Part shown: positions 1-12,714 of the stretch, in pieces | Layout of the letters: every line of letters begins with the position of its first letter | Position numbering within the stretch: position 1 is the first letter of the stretch | NCBI RefSeq assembly: GCF_024586455.1 | Contig: NC_065923.1 | Span: 3,413,501-3,477,500 of the forward strand | Direction of reading: 5' to 3' | Length of the DNA stretch: 64,000 nucleotides | Source of the DNA: Bactrocera neohumeralis | Lineage: Eukaryota > Arthropoda > Insecta > Diptera > Tephritidae | The notes under the pieces: model-generated | The model's input: the letters and a program-made list of their open reading frames with translations, nothing else | Database searches by the model: none | What the model was told of the DNA's origin: nothing | Made by a program: the position numbers and the translations under genes

Positions 1-32
1 CAAGCTTGAAATTAATTCAAATTGGCACTTAC

Positions 33-170
33 CTAGGAACGCAAACGGAATGGAAAAGGCCATAATGACGCAGCACATGCAGAAGTTCTGGTGCCGTTCG
101 AAAGGCGCCCATAATACTGAACATGGCGAGCATTGTATTCCAGATAATTAATGGACCGCGTAGTTGGAAT
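33..170 (-). CDS. Baldspot: Baldspot / ELOVL6 elongase, second coding exon (gene continues off the left edge)
   Basis: This is an internal exon of a very-long-chain fatty acid elongase of the ELO family, an ER multipass enzyme that condenses malonyl-CoA with acyl-CoA. On the minus strand it follows a tttcag acceptor and ends at a GTAAGT donor (GT at 31-32). It starts by completing a codon left by the exon at 32,503-32,684, and the two read through in phase (...RPR-FQLRGPLIIWNT...). The 46 encoded residues carry a hydrophobic segment and the ELOVL6-type stretch RTAPELLHVLRHYG. The catalytic HxxHH histidine box and the remaining membrane helices are expected further left, outside the window. 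The identification rests on close agreement with fly Baldspot as I remember it; I consider it very safe. Confidence 0.93.
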   Translation of the reverse strand: MPTTRSINYLEYNARHVQYYGRLSNGTRTSACAASLWPFPFRLRS

Positions 171-894
171 CTGAAATGGACAAAAAGAAAGTACAACAAC
201 AAAAGATGATTAATAAAAATTTTAGTATAAATTATGTGTTAAAAGTGTGTGGAATGTAAATATAAAGAGAAGGGAAGAGGTACTCGTTTAATTCTATTAT
301 ATTATTATAATAATAGTTTAACATAATCTCTAGTAAATGTTCTATCAGCTTAGCTAAACCACATGTTTCCCCTTTATTTATTTTTAATATATTTATACAA
401 GTAGACATTTTAATGTTTTGTTTTTTAATTGCAACACTATATATACTAATTGGTGCCTGATAAGCATTTATTGACCAAGTCACAACGCAACTAATCTATT
501 TTAGATTAGGAAAATACAAATTGTGATTATTACTGCTAATAACAAATGTATTTAAGCAATTATAAAGTAATTATTAGTTGCAATGTCAGAGAGGTTTAAA
601 AACAATTATTACAGATATACAAATAAGTGAATAAATAATATAAAAAATAACATTAATAAATAATAAAATACAAACCATGAATTAAATTACAAACTCTAAT
701 TTTCAAAGTGCTATTTTTGTTCTTTAAGCATATACAGAAATTATTTAGATTTAGGAATTTCATATTTAATAATAGTACAAAAATTATTCAAGTATTTGTA
801 CAAGATGGCGCAAAAATAACCTTCCGAAGTTTTTGGCTGTAATTAAAAAAAAAATGAAAAACTTTGATTCTGCTTGTGGATTATTTTTATTTGG

Positions 895-1560
895 TCTTTT
901 AAATTTTTTTTACATCAAGTCGAGAATCATGTAAATGGCTGCCGCCACAGTTGATTATAATTTGAGCCCTTTTTATGGCATTTTCCATCACTTTGACCAG
1001 AACTTCCGCCGATAGGTCCTCCTTCAGCAAATCGGTTGTGGCACGTACAGTGTGTGCCGTTGCACCGTCCTGTTGGAACCACATGTTTTCCAATCTCCAA
1101 AAGAACTCGATCATTGTTCTGTAGCGCTCACCACTCACAGTAACCGTTTGGCTCGCGACGTCTTCGAAGAAAAAAGGTCCGATGACTTCTCCAGCGAAAA
1201 CAGCACACCATACAGTGACTTTGAGCGGATGTAATGGCTCTTCGTGGGTTACACGCGGATTTTCAGTGCCCCAGAAGCGTAAATTCTGCTTATTTACGAA
1301 CCCGCTAAGATGGAAATGGGCCTCATCATTCATGACTATTTTTCATGAAAAATCATCTTCCACTTGGTGGTGATTAAGGATGGCTTGAGCGTATGTTAAA
1401 CGCGATAGGCGGTCAGCAGCTTACAGCTGATGCACCGTCTGGACTTTGTACGGAAACATCTTCAAATCTTGTACCAAAATTCGCTGTAAACACCGTCGAC
1501 TGATACCCATTTGCGTGGCACGTCGTCTGGTCGATGTCGACGGCGCTTCTATGACATCCT
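895..1560 (-). mobile_element. Tc1/mariner-superfamily (maT/ISL-like) transposase relic
   Basis: A minus-strand reading frame (899-1333, with related sequence up to about 1,560) shows hallmarks of a DDE transposase widespread in arthropods. There is a DEAHFHLSG block, WGTENPRV, HPLKVTVWCA, GPFFFEDV, GERYRTMI and the second catalytic aspartate in WFQQDGATAH. The frame loses the family after about residue 105, so the third catalytic region (SPDLTP-like) is missing. The N-terminal part is out of frame or degraded. It is dead and truncated, and abuts a LINE fragment of opposite orientation at about 1,570-1,590. Confidence 0.75.
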
Positions 1561-1587
1561 CGGCAACAGCAGCAATATACATATATA

Positions 1588-2450
1588 TAAGGTTCTATCG
1601 AGCGTATTGTTTGAAAGATTAAAGCCCATCGGCAACAAACTGATTGGACCTCATCAGTGTGGCGTTAGACCTGACAAATCAACAACCGACCAGATATTCA
1701 CCATGCGCCAAATTTTGGAAAAGATCCGTGAAAAGAGAGTCGACACTCACCACCTCTTCGTCGATTTCAAAGCTGCCTTTGACAGGATGAAAAGGAATTG
1801 CTTTTATGCCGCGATGTCTGATTTTGGTATACGGCTGTGAAAACTGATGCTGAGCAATACCAAAAGCTCCGTCAGAATCAGGAAGGACCTCTCCGAGCCG
1901 TTCGATACCAAACGAGGTTTCAGACAAGACGACACCCTTTCGTGCGACTTCTTCAATCTACCCTTGGAGAAAATAATTCGAGCTGCTGAGCTGAATCGAG
2001 AGGGCAAAATCTTTTATAAGAGTGTACCGCTGCTGGGGTCGCCGATGATGTTGGCCTCAACATCGGAAGCGAAGCAAATGGATCTGGTAGTGAAGACAAA
2101 ATATATCTTTTCATCAAACAAACAGTTGTTGAACTCGCGACTTGGCACCCACGTCACTGTTGACAGTTATAACTTCGAAGTCGTAGATAATTTCGTCCAT
2201 CTTGAAATCAGCATCAACACCAACAACAACGTCAGCCTCGAAATCCAAAGCAGGATATTTCTTGGCAACAGGTGCTACTTCGAGAGAAAGGTTCTGCGGA
2301 AGATCTATGGTCCTTTGCGCGTTGGATACGGCGAATATCCCATTCGATGGAACGATGAGCTGTATGAGATATACGACTACATTGACATAGTTCAGCGAAA
2401 TAAACGTCAGCGGCTACGCTGGCTAGGTCATGTCAAAAAAAGCTTAGAGA
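1588..2450 (+). mobile_element. Non-LTR retrotransposon (RTE-like) reverse transcriptase fragment
   Basis: Two plus-strand frames (1511-1840 and 1847-2467) together read as a degenerate reverse transcriptase: GPHQCGVRPDKSTTDQIF, then LFVDFKAAFDRM, a one-base frame break near 1,840, then LSEPFDTKRGFRQDDTLSCD. The YADD catalytic block is missing: after VPLLGSP the sequence jumps to the distal part (TVDSYNFEVVDNFV, SINTNNNVSLEIQ, QRLRWLGHV). This means an internal deletion has removed the active site. Assignment to the RTE clade is tentative. A second copy of the distal part lies at 22,140-22,520. Confidence 0.78.
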
Positions 2451-4149
2451 TATTGCTTTTAATATAAACGAGAATAGCGAGCGATTGAGCTAACGGTATT
2501 TTTATTTCATACCCACCACACGCATTTACATGTGAAATGAGTGCATGAAAAAATAGTGTGGGAGTTTCAATGAAAAATGTCACATGTTCGAAATCAAACT
2601 GACATTTGACCAAAATAGCACAAAAATGGCTGGAAAGATTTCAAACGAAATGAAGGAAAAAAAAACATTTTGAGAATAATCAATATTCAATCGATAAGGC
2701 AATTATAATAAAACTATAGGAAGTCGTTTTCAGTTGTAAACAAATATTCAATGCATATATGTCTGCCTTCGTAGACCTGAAATATGCTTGTACGTATAAA
2801 AATATTCGAAAAACTTGCATTAACTATACTCATATAAATTTGTATGTCTGTATGCCAACACAAACTAAGTTAGGACACCTAAAAGAGTTTGCGCAAAAAT
2901 TGGCAACAAGGAAAAAAACTATAGTAATTTAAATTAAAACGAAATCGTAGACAAAAACCAAAAAAACCAAAAGAAAAACTGCCAAAAAGACGCTGTGCAT
3001 AATTAGTAATACAATAACAACGCCAACCATAAAAAGTTGCAAATTTTATGAATGTGGAAACGCATACATATTTATAAACTATATTTTTTGTTTAAACATA
3101 TTTACAATATCCATATTTTATAAGATTGCAAAATCACTATTTTGTATAATCAACGTCCAAATTTTACGTATTCATAAGTACACACATCCAAATATACATG
3201 CGTATGTACATATATGTACTATGTACATACATACATATATGTATATATAGTACATGTATAAGTATATGAAAGTGTGTTATATAAATGCAAGCGTACAAAT
3301 ACATATAAAAAGAGGTTATGATGTTTTCAGATTTCTTAGAAAAAAATAAGAGAACAAAATAATGAAAACGCAAATCGGTCGTTTCAAATGTAAATTCCTG
3401 AATTTAAACGCTAATAAAATTTTTTAAAACGGAATATTTTTACGTTTTCAAACACAATGTACTATATGGAAGTGACTTGCGCGATCTCCACACGCGCCTT
3501 CTGAATATTACTAACTGCTCAGCTTGGAAATAATAAAATATGTAAAACAATACGAAGAGCCAGTTTCGCTGTTTAATCGAGAATATACACATGTAACTAC
3601 AAGCAGGAGAACAAATTTCTAATTACATGCTTAAATAGTTATTTCGTTCAATTAAAAATCTGTTAAAAATTATAGTCGTTTTTTTACGACATAAACAGGG
3701 ATGATTAGGGATGACTTCGTGAGTAATTTGATTGAAGTTCGGTCTATCAAATTGAACACTTTTCAGTTAGATAATTAAGTTTGCATACATTATATACATA
3801 TGTATATTGACTACATATGTACTTTCCAAAGGGTGACACGTTATGATCATCTAGTTAATTTTTTGAAGGAATTTTAATTACTACCGTCTATAGAAATATA
3901 TACATAATATATATTATATGTATATGTATGTATGTACATATGTACACACAAGTTCAAATTTGTAACGGACTACTCCACATAAAATGCGTGGACAAACCGA
4001 ATCGAAATATATTTTTCATTCCTATTTAGTAAGTTTGGATCATATAGCTCATAGAAGGAGAGATCTTGACCACTTTCGTGAAGTCTCAGCCGACATATGT
4101 ACATATATCCCTCATTACTACGATCTTTGTACTAACTTTACAGTCTAGT

Positions 4150-4350
4150 ACCCTAATTTGGAGTTTGTGATGGCATTTTGTGGGCGTGCCAATGAACCGT
4201 TCCATCTGCCTGCAACACCAACCTCTCTTGGATGCCAAGGAACAGATGTACCAAGTCTATATCAATCCGGATTAGTTTTAAGTGTTACAAACAACCATTA
4301 GGTGAGCAAAACTATAATATTCTCTAGCAACATGTTGCAAGAGTATAAGT
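4150..4350 (+). repeat. Dispersed repeat family R2, 3' fragment
   Basis: This stretch shares its wording and order with 21,205-21,410: a TGGCATTTTGTnnGCGTG block, a repeated run with an ATCC-rich middle, then TTAGGTGARCAAAACTAT and CAACATGTTGCnRGAGTATAA. No protein is encoded. It is probably the 3' portion of a non-autonomous or LTR-derived element. The family is only defined here by two copies. Confidence 0.55.
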
Positions 4351-5936
4351 ATCTCAGTTTTTAATATGATAAACCGATCAATTTTTGAATAAAATTTTAG
4401 TCGGAATTTTAAAAAGTATATGTCAAAATTATTATAAATATAATTTTAATCAAAAAATTAAAATTGCCAAACTCATTTCTTTATTGTTATTATAACAATA
4501 AAATTTGCGAATAGCATAATTTTTTAATTAAATATAGTAGTTTATTAAAATGATAAGAAAATTTATTTATGTGACCGCTATATTTAATTCACATATAATT
4601 TTAGAAAAATTGATAAGACTGTTTCCGACAGCTATTTTTATATTATTTGTTTTTATTAAAAGGTAATTAAAAACAATAATAATACTCATTAAAAAATATA
4701 TTTTTTATTAAATAAATATTGTGTATTTAACTTTTAAGGTAGTTTGATAACGTGGACCACGATTACACTATCCTTATCTACACATACACATACATACATA
4801 CAAACATTAAGTCAATTACTTTACGAACGGGCGCGAATTCGAGCGCATATGTTCCGTATCATTGAAAATGACTCATGACATGCCGCTAGGTATTCTCACC
4901 TAGGTGAATAAGTCAATAGCGTAATGAGCTGTCATTTGTCAAAAACAATAGTATATATGAGTTGTTATTATCAATAGTAATAAATTAAAAAGAAAATGTT
5001 GAACTCTCAGTGGGCAAAACACAAATTTTATTAGCAATGACGTATGTACTTATATACATATGTATGTGTGTATATATTTATACACAAAAATACATTACTG
5101 AAATAAGTCTCTGGCTAAATTTGGTAATTCTGGCTTCTACACATAACCACAAAATTTCATATTTTGGCGATTTGTAAATAAAAGCACTTGCTTATTCTAC
5201 CACTTATTACAAATATACATATATGTATATGTATGTGTTAAGTACATAATGAGGATATATGTAAATGTGTATACATGCTTACTTTCAAGAAGCACATGTT
5301 TCCATCGCTTTATCCACATTGAAGAGACCAAATTTCTTATCAGTTTTAGTTAAATAAAACAGTGAAACACTAAAAAATCAGGAAATTGCTAGTGGTTGGC
5401 CGTTTATCGCAAACATATTTAAGCCAAAGGCACACACACATATACATACATACTCCCAGATGCGCCGCCGGCATGCTGATAACGCTTGAGCTTAACACCA
5501 CAATGTGAGCAATTATTATTACAGTCCAAACACATACATATATACACACTTACCTATATACATACGTATGTGTATATGATCACAATTTTTATTAAATAAT
5601 ATAATCTTCTAGCGACTGGAGCATTCCTACTTTTTTTTGCATTGACAAATCGTCTGATTCGAATAATTATTGTGACATTTGGCTTGTGATGCATACAAAT
5701 ACACGCATACATGCATACATGCATATGTATATGCACATATTTGTGGTTGAATGTAGGTGTTTGCTGTCATGAAGATAGGAAATTATAGAAAAAAACCTTG
5801 ATTGAGGTTATCGCACTTTTCTCTTAACTACATATGTACATACATATATGCTAATCTGATTTGACATGCATTACATTTATCGATTACAACAATAACAAAT
5901 ACACATCGATCTGGGGGTTCGTGTACGCTGAGCAGG

Positions 5937-6243
5937 AAACGTCAAAGACCCTATCGAATATCCACACATACATACATACTATACATATGTAAATGATCAG
6001 CGTGCCGAGCTGAATCGAATCAGCCATGTCCTTCTGTCTGTATACATATATGCGAACTAGGACCACAGTTTTTGAGATATCGATCCGAAATTTAGCAAGC
6101 TTCACATTTGTTTGAATCGCCGATATCGGACCACAATAGTATATAGCTGCCTTACAATCTAGCCGATCAAAACCAATAAAAATATATTCGTATAACCTTT
6201 TAGCTTCTGTACAGCCGAAGTTAACATTTTTTTGTTTTACAAT
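5937..6243 (+). repeat. Dispersed repeat family R1, partial copy
   Basis: This copy shares the core of the family: AAATGATCAGYRTGNCGAGCTGA, GAACTAG..CCACAGTTTTTGAGATATCG, CCGATATCGGACCAC, TAGCTGCC and the end CAGCCGAAGTTAACATTTTTTTG. It lacks the palindromic head ACCCTGAACAGGGTAT seen in the copies at 17.4 and 31.4 kb. It is non-coding. Confidence 0.65.
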
Positions 6244-7862
6244 TATTTGAACTAGTGTTTTGTTTTTCAATACTCTTCTGTGTTTCAGTTCTGAAAAATA
6301 ACTTTTTACTTTACTTTGGAAGACTTTTTTCTTGTTATTATTTATCTCATTAGATATGCGACAAGCCGGTGGTGAACATATTGACAGCTTATTGCTTTAA
6401 TGACAGTTAGAGGTGGTTGCCTGTAATCTAATCAGAAACAAGCGATTAATAAGAATCGCCCATTGATAAGTAAAAAACGGCCATTTTTCCGGAGAACTCT
6501 TAACATTTTACTTGTATTAATTTGTCAGAACTTCTGAAAAAAATAAATAAATATGAAAGTAACATATGATGCATCAAGATTAACCAAACAAACTTTTTAG
6601 TGAGCATTCTAATTAAATGGAGAGTTCTCAAATCCCCAAAGTGGCTATCAAACAGCAGAAGTATAGAGTTCTCTAGAAATTTAATACTTTTTTGCCTGGC
6701 AATGCGCTGAAATTTAGAAACAGTAAGCAGTAATCACGGTTTTATATTGAATATTAACTTCAGAAATACAAGTTTCTAACTTCAGGCAAAGTATGTACAT
6801 ATATATGCAAATGAAAGTATGTACATACATATATGTTATGATAAATCTTATAAATGCACATTTTTAACTTCAAAATGGTTATAAACGACAATCCTATATT
6901 TGCAACATTGTATAAGTATTTAGCAATCATTCGCATAGTAAACAAAGAAATGCATTTTTATCCGTATATAGTAAACGGTCAATACTATTTGTCATGTACT
7001 TTAGTTTCAATACGAATTTGGCAATGAAATGCTTTTAGCTCAAGTCATACTTCAGACTTGGCTTCTACTGTTTACGCTGGGGCTCGGCCAGTTGCAGTTT
7101 TGTGCATATTGCTTAGACATGGAAATTTATAAATTAGTAATAATACATACAAACATAAATGTATGTAGTAAAAAAATATTATTTGAAAGATTTTATTTTA
7201 GCAAAATAGCGAGCGTAAGAGCACTAAGGCATAATCATAGTAGTTGAAATAAAATCGTTTTAAAGTTAAAATTAGCTTTCTGACCTGATTTTCGGAAAAA
7301 TATGTTATTATAATTATTTTCGGTTTCTTATCATTTGAATTTTGTTTTATTTGTAGTAACGAGTATTATAACTATAAGTTAAAATTTTTTCTCTTTTAGC
7401 TACGAACAATAAAATAAATAATACATTTTAAAACTCTAAAATATGAAAATAAACACATTACTCATCTTTCCATAAACACGCTATAAAATTGAAGCCAAGC
7501 ATAGCTCAGCTTATCTACACAAATCTAAATTCGCTGTCGTCTGTTGCCGTCTTAATTTCAATCAAGCTTGAATATTAATGTGCCGCTTCTGCGCAAACAA
7601 ATTAGGTTGCTCGATTCTTAAGTAAGTAATTGGGGTAGATATACTCAACACAAACGACAAATAAATCTCACAAAATGCATAAATACATAGGGTACACTTT
7701 TAGACTCATAGCATTTCATGGATGGATAGCTGTCAAATCAGTTGTCAAAAGAAGAGACCCGGCTTCGTAGCATCCAAAAGTTGTCTAGGGAAGTTACAGC
7801 TGTTGACAGCTAATTAGAAACACTAATATGGAGTTATTGGCAAGTGGGGCTTCTCACCGAAC

Positions 7863-8200
7863 ATGGTCATCTGGCTCTATGACACCATAGTCAAGCCCAT
7901 AATGTTCTATGGAGCAAAGAAACTTGAGATCGTTCAACGGGCTGCGCTCAACAGTATGCGCGGTGCATTAAGGTCCACCCCAACCATTGCACTTAATGCA
8001 ATTCTGAACATAACGCCGGTGGACATTGCCGGAAGGTGTATGGCCGCAAAAGTGGCTATTAGGCTCAGAGAATCTGGGTTCCTAAAGGAGCAGTATCTGA
8101 ACACTCAGATATCCTCACAAGCTTTGGCTGCATACCGGATCATCTGGATCATGGAGTCGCCAAATCGAACTCCAGCGGCTCCTTCTCTGCCCATATACCG
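7863..8200 (+). mobile_element. LINE (Jockey/I-like) reverse transcriptase C-terminal fragment
   Basis: The frame starting at 7863 contains a stretch typical of the region after the polymerase domain of Jockey/I-type LINEs: TIVKPIMFYGA, LEIVQRAALNSMRGALRSTP, ALNAILNITPVDI, then AAKVAIRLRESG. Upstream there is no palm domain, and downstream the frame runs into unrelated sequence after about 8,200. This is a short dead fragment. Confidence 0.7.
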
Positions 8201-8579
8201 ACGAGGGAGTTATGGGAGGAAAGAAGCCGTTTTTTCTCAAAAAATATCACCCATTACATGCCTGTACACCTTCAGTTACATATGTATGTCGCATTAGATT
8301 AAAAATAATTGACTTAAAAACAGTTGAATGTCAACTGACGTGATTGCAAAGAAATAAATTATTCATTTCTTCCTATTATATATGTACATATAAGGAAAGG
8401 AAAATTAAAATAATTGGAATTTTTTAAAAACGATTAATTATTATTAAGAATTGGTAAAGTAAATAAGTCTGTATGGTAAACATGAAATTTCATGCTTTCA
8501 TTAAGCAATAATTTTATATTAAACAAATCAATTTTTATAGCCAAAGTTTCCGAAATAATTAACTTGCTTTGGATAATAA

Positions 8580-8917
8580 CATTTCCTTCGCCCTTTTTTT
8601 TATTTTTTTTTATTGTGTACCATTTTGGTCGACCACTTTTTGCCATTTTTCCGTTAGAGACATTATTCCATTCAAAATATTACTTTTATTCAAAAATTTC
8701 AAAATATAGCGAATTTTTTCATTACTTTCATTCATTTTTGAACAGCGTAACTTTTTTCAACTTCCCAGAATTTAATTTTTTTTGGTTAAATGAAACTTAA
8801 AATCTCAACTTTCCAACACTATATGATATGACAAAATGTGATTGGTAGCACTGGAGATATACGACTGCAACGACATCTATTGACAAAATACGAAAAGAAT
8901 TTTTCGACTACACAATA
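8580..8917 (-). mobile_element. Internally deleted mariner copy (MITE-like), family M2
   Basis: Read on the minus strand from 8,917, the element opens with an end resembling the copy at 48,151 (AGTCGAAAAAnTnTTTTCGTATTTTGTCAATAG...GTCGTTGC). It encodes a transposase start (MNESNEKIRYILKF) and jumps straight to the transposase tail (EKWQKVVDQNGT at about 8,650-8,620). The whole catalytic core is gone. The 3' inverted end could not be recognised, so the left boundary is approximate. Confidence 0.68.
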
Positions 8918-11221
8918 TTATATAATATATAGTACATACATATATAATATTATCGGTCGGTTACTAATGCTCCATAACTTGGTTAATTTTATTTCAACCT
9001 AATTGAGACCCCCTGTATTTTGACAACTGTAACCAACCAAGCCCACTTAGGAGCAAAGACTTCTGAGTAGCTTCGAATAATATTCCCCATTATTTTAATT
9101 ACACGCTATGTGAGCGAGCTTCTGACGAGTAAATGGATTAATAAACTACTTAGTAATAGTAGCGACTACTCGTAACACATTACTTGTTCTATTCATTAAT
9201 TAAATTGCATAAAGGAATGCCATCTGACTGCTATCAGATGCTATAAAAAATTCTAACATAAATTATTTATTGCGTTATAAGAAAAAACCGAGAATTGTGT
9301 GTATTACATAAACGTCCTGTAATGAAATATCAAACCAGTCAGAGAAACAGACTACTCCGAAAAGGACCACACTTGTTCGCATTATAAGAAGTTATTCAAG
9401 TGTGGTATTATTAATAAGTTCAACAATTTATAACTTCTATCTAGGTTTGTTATAATATTTATTTATTATTATTATTGTTTCTTTATTTCACTTAATTTTT
9501 TTTTAAGAAATTATTTCACTACAAGTTATCCATCCATGTATGCATGTACATATGTATGTGCAAAGCACACGATTTTGCATCTTTGTAAGTATGTAGGTAC
9601 GTGCATAACTGTACGTTGCCATTGAAAAGCTTTTACCGCATACAAGCTCCTTGCTTTGAGCTTTCATTGGTATTTAGGTATGTATTATTTTCACATTCTT
9701 CTTCCATTTATACTTTACTGCACTAACAACAACCCTCTGATTCTCAACCTGTTTAAATACAACACTGGGTAAATAGCATGTTGATGTCTGCTGTATAATT
9801 GTGCCTAAAACTAACAGTAAGGAAAACCGTACAACCTTGCTAACAGCTCGGTTGATGTGCTTCAAGGCAGTGAAGTGGGGCATTGCTCTTTTGTGGTGTT
9901 CTCATTTCACGAAGCGCCAATTTTTGAATGGGCACAGGTCGTCCCTTTGAACTCAGGCGCACTCACTACTTTTCGAGGCGTAGAGTTTGGGTGAAGCGAT
10001 CTGCCCGAATTATAAATACATGTACTACTACTGTGATCAAATTGAAAGGTGAATTTTTAATTTATACTTCGCGTGTGTTTCGAATCGGTAAATTTTTTTT
10101 GAGCGATATTGCGATTTTTAATTATTTGTATTTTAAAGTGATTGTTACTTTCTAATTCACTCCAAATCCAATATATGAGAAAATTTGCACTCGATATTAA
10201 TTTTTTAAATTCATGACAAAAGCTTTCAAATTTGGTTTCAACAATAAATCAGATTACAAATATTGTAAATTAAATTAAAAAATGCTTTAAGCAGTTCAAA
10301 CCTCCGGTTTTTTCTTCAAATGACTATAATCAACTAACTAAGAAATGTTTTTAATGTTTATCGCAATTCACCGAAGAATGGAAAAAATCATTCCTAGTGA
10401 AATATTGCTCATCACTAATACCATATACATAACATAAATAGCACTTGAGATTAATACGCAATTTCTAGTAGCAGATATCGTGGGGTTTTCTAAAATCGTT
10501 TTTTAAAACATTTTTTTTATCTCTCATCATCTACTGTAAATAAAATTGGAACAAGAATCACTAAATTTAGTATAGAGAGAATAATCGTAAATAAAAATAA
10601 ATAAAAAATAAAATTTCGAGGTTAGAGGCGGGCTTGGGAGCGATAAGAAGTCTAATTTATTTTAAAAATTTTACTTCGGCTAAATCGACTCATCATTTAT
10701 ACATAGTATCTACAAATATGTTTATAAGATTTCCAACGTTCCTTCTAGTTGTTGCAACTTCATATACCCTTTTCAGTGTATAAAATTTAATAATCGAACT
10801 TACAACTGTGGTCTGAATTTACGTTACGTGTATATAACACACATATAAATGTATGCATGTACCTATGAATGGATGTATGGAAACCTGGGGAGAAATTAGC
10901 AAATCATTGACATTTTGCCGTGAGAGTGTCTGAAGATAACATGTATTTACGTCATGGAATTGAGGTAAAAATGCAATCGCAATAGCAATGAATGACAATG
11001 AAATTACTCATTATTAACAACAACAATAGGGCGTTTCCCACTTTCTCGTTTACATACATACATATGAATACTAAAGGCTGTGTATATTAAGGTAGAGTAA
11101 GATTTCAGTTAATGGCACAATTTGGGTTATTTTGTTCAAGACTCTATGTTTATACTGAGAGCAAAGGCAAAGACATAATGGATTTTCTCAGAGTTAAAAA
11201 AAAATGGAAAGTCTACTTTAG

Positions 11222-11947
11222 CTTAGGGGGTCCCTAGCCTAGTGGTCTAGAATTTTCAAAAAATCGATTTTTTTTTTATTTGGTAGTTCGAAAGTATAGT
11301 CCTTTAAGAATATACTGTAAAATTTTTGGAAGGATATTCACATTATTTTAGCTTCTACAGCCGTTTTAGCAGGTAGCGCGCGCTCGAGGGGCTCAATGGA
11401 TGGATGCTTTGTACGTTATTTATCTCAAAACTACTTTTTTCGGCGTGCCGTTGATGAAAAAAAAACTATCCAGTTGAATCACTTGAAATTTTAATATGGT
11501 GTTTATAATATCAATATCTATCGCCGGGACTACGATCAAATTTTAATTTTAAGAACTTCGATTTTTTTTCGATCCAAAAATAGCTGTTTTCAGAATCTGA
11601 AGTTCAAAAGCGCGAAATTTTTTTAATTTTCAATTTTTGTTTTGGTTGTAGTTCCAGCGATAGCTGCACTCCTAGTGATTAATAATTTATTTGGTTTTTA
11701 TGTTTCAGATGTTCTGAAGGGTCAAAATCAACAACGGCACCGGGAGTCATTTTTTAAGATAGCTTTTTTTGGACGCCATTTTTAATATTGTTAAAATTTC
11801 TTTCATTTAACAAAAAAATACTTTTGTACTTTTCATAAGTGTATAAATAAACTGTAAAAAATGTAAATCGATTGCTCTTTTTTTAAACATTAAAAAATTA
11901 AGAAAATACCCTTAATTTCAGCGTTCTAGACCACCGGGACCCCTAAG
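11222..11947. mobile_element. Non-coding element of about 725 bp with imperfect terminal inverted repeats
   Basis: The left end (11,222-11,252) reads CTTAGGGGGTCCC, seven extra bases, then GTGGTCTAGAA. The right end (11,924-11,947), reverse-complemented, reads CTTAGGGGTCCC-G-GTGGTCTAGAA. The interior is AT-rich with no open frame of note, and contains an odd GC-rich spot (TAGCGCGCGCTCGAGG). This looks like a non-autonomous DNA transposon; I cannot assign a superfamily. No clear target duplication is visible. Confidence 0.55.
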
Positions 11948-11973
11948 TCGACTAAGCTATTTTAATATGCTCT

Positions 11974-12714
11974 CTGGTCAAATTTGATCCGGACTCCCTG
12001 AAACCGAATCGATTAAAAAAGTTTTCCTTGATTGGTATAACCTTGTTTTATGTTCGTGTGAAGTTGATCTCCAAACGTCAGTTAGTGGCTTTGGTAAGTG
12101 TGTGCTTACGACGCGAAAAGATTGTCTGGCGAAATTTCCATGGAAAACATTTGACGAATTTTCTTAAAATTTTGTGTTTACAATGAAATCACGGCTTCTT
12201 TAACACGAACTCAAGTATTTGAGTGGCGCAAGGCATTCAGTGAAGGTCGGCAAGTCAGCGAAAACTTGGCTCATGCAAGTCGTTCTGTTAATGACGATGT
12301 CTTCGAAAAAATTAAAGAAACAGTGCTTGAAATTCATTGTATTGGCGAAGATCTCAACATCTCCTATGGATCGACTTAAAATATTTAAGTTAATGTTTTG
12401 GGTATGAAGTGTGTCAATGCCAAACTCGTACCAAAAGACCTACCCGAAAATTTTTTGAAAAAAAAACGACGTCGACGGAGCTATGAACCCCACATACATA
12501 CATATGTATGCATATCAAGCGCATCATTACTGGTAACGAGGCGGGGTTTTATAAATATGATGTCGAACCTCCCAACAAGTTAGCGAATGTCGCCCAAACC
12601 GAAAAGTCGAGGCTTTTAACAAGTGTTTTGGAAATTTTCTATTTTGAAAGCGTTAATCACTATTTGTATTAAAATACCTGGAAAATGTACTAAGTCCGAG
12701 TCAAATTTGATCAG
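11974..12714 (+). mobile_element. mariner relic, family M1 copy A, with both terminal inverted repeats
   Basis: The ends are 22-bp imperfect inverted repeats (11,974-11,995 and 12,693-12,714), core ATCAAATTTGACYCGGACT, shared with the copy at 47.9-48.7 kb. Inside, the plus strand encodes degraded N-terminal transposase: TRTQVFEWRKAFSEGRQVSEN (helix-turn-helix region), a DDVFEKIKETVLE block, then after frame breaks GMKCVNAKLVPKDLPENF. The catalytic domain has been lost, so the element is about half the usual 1.3 kb. Confidence 0.78.
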
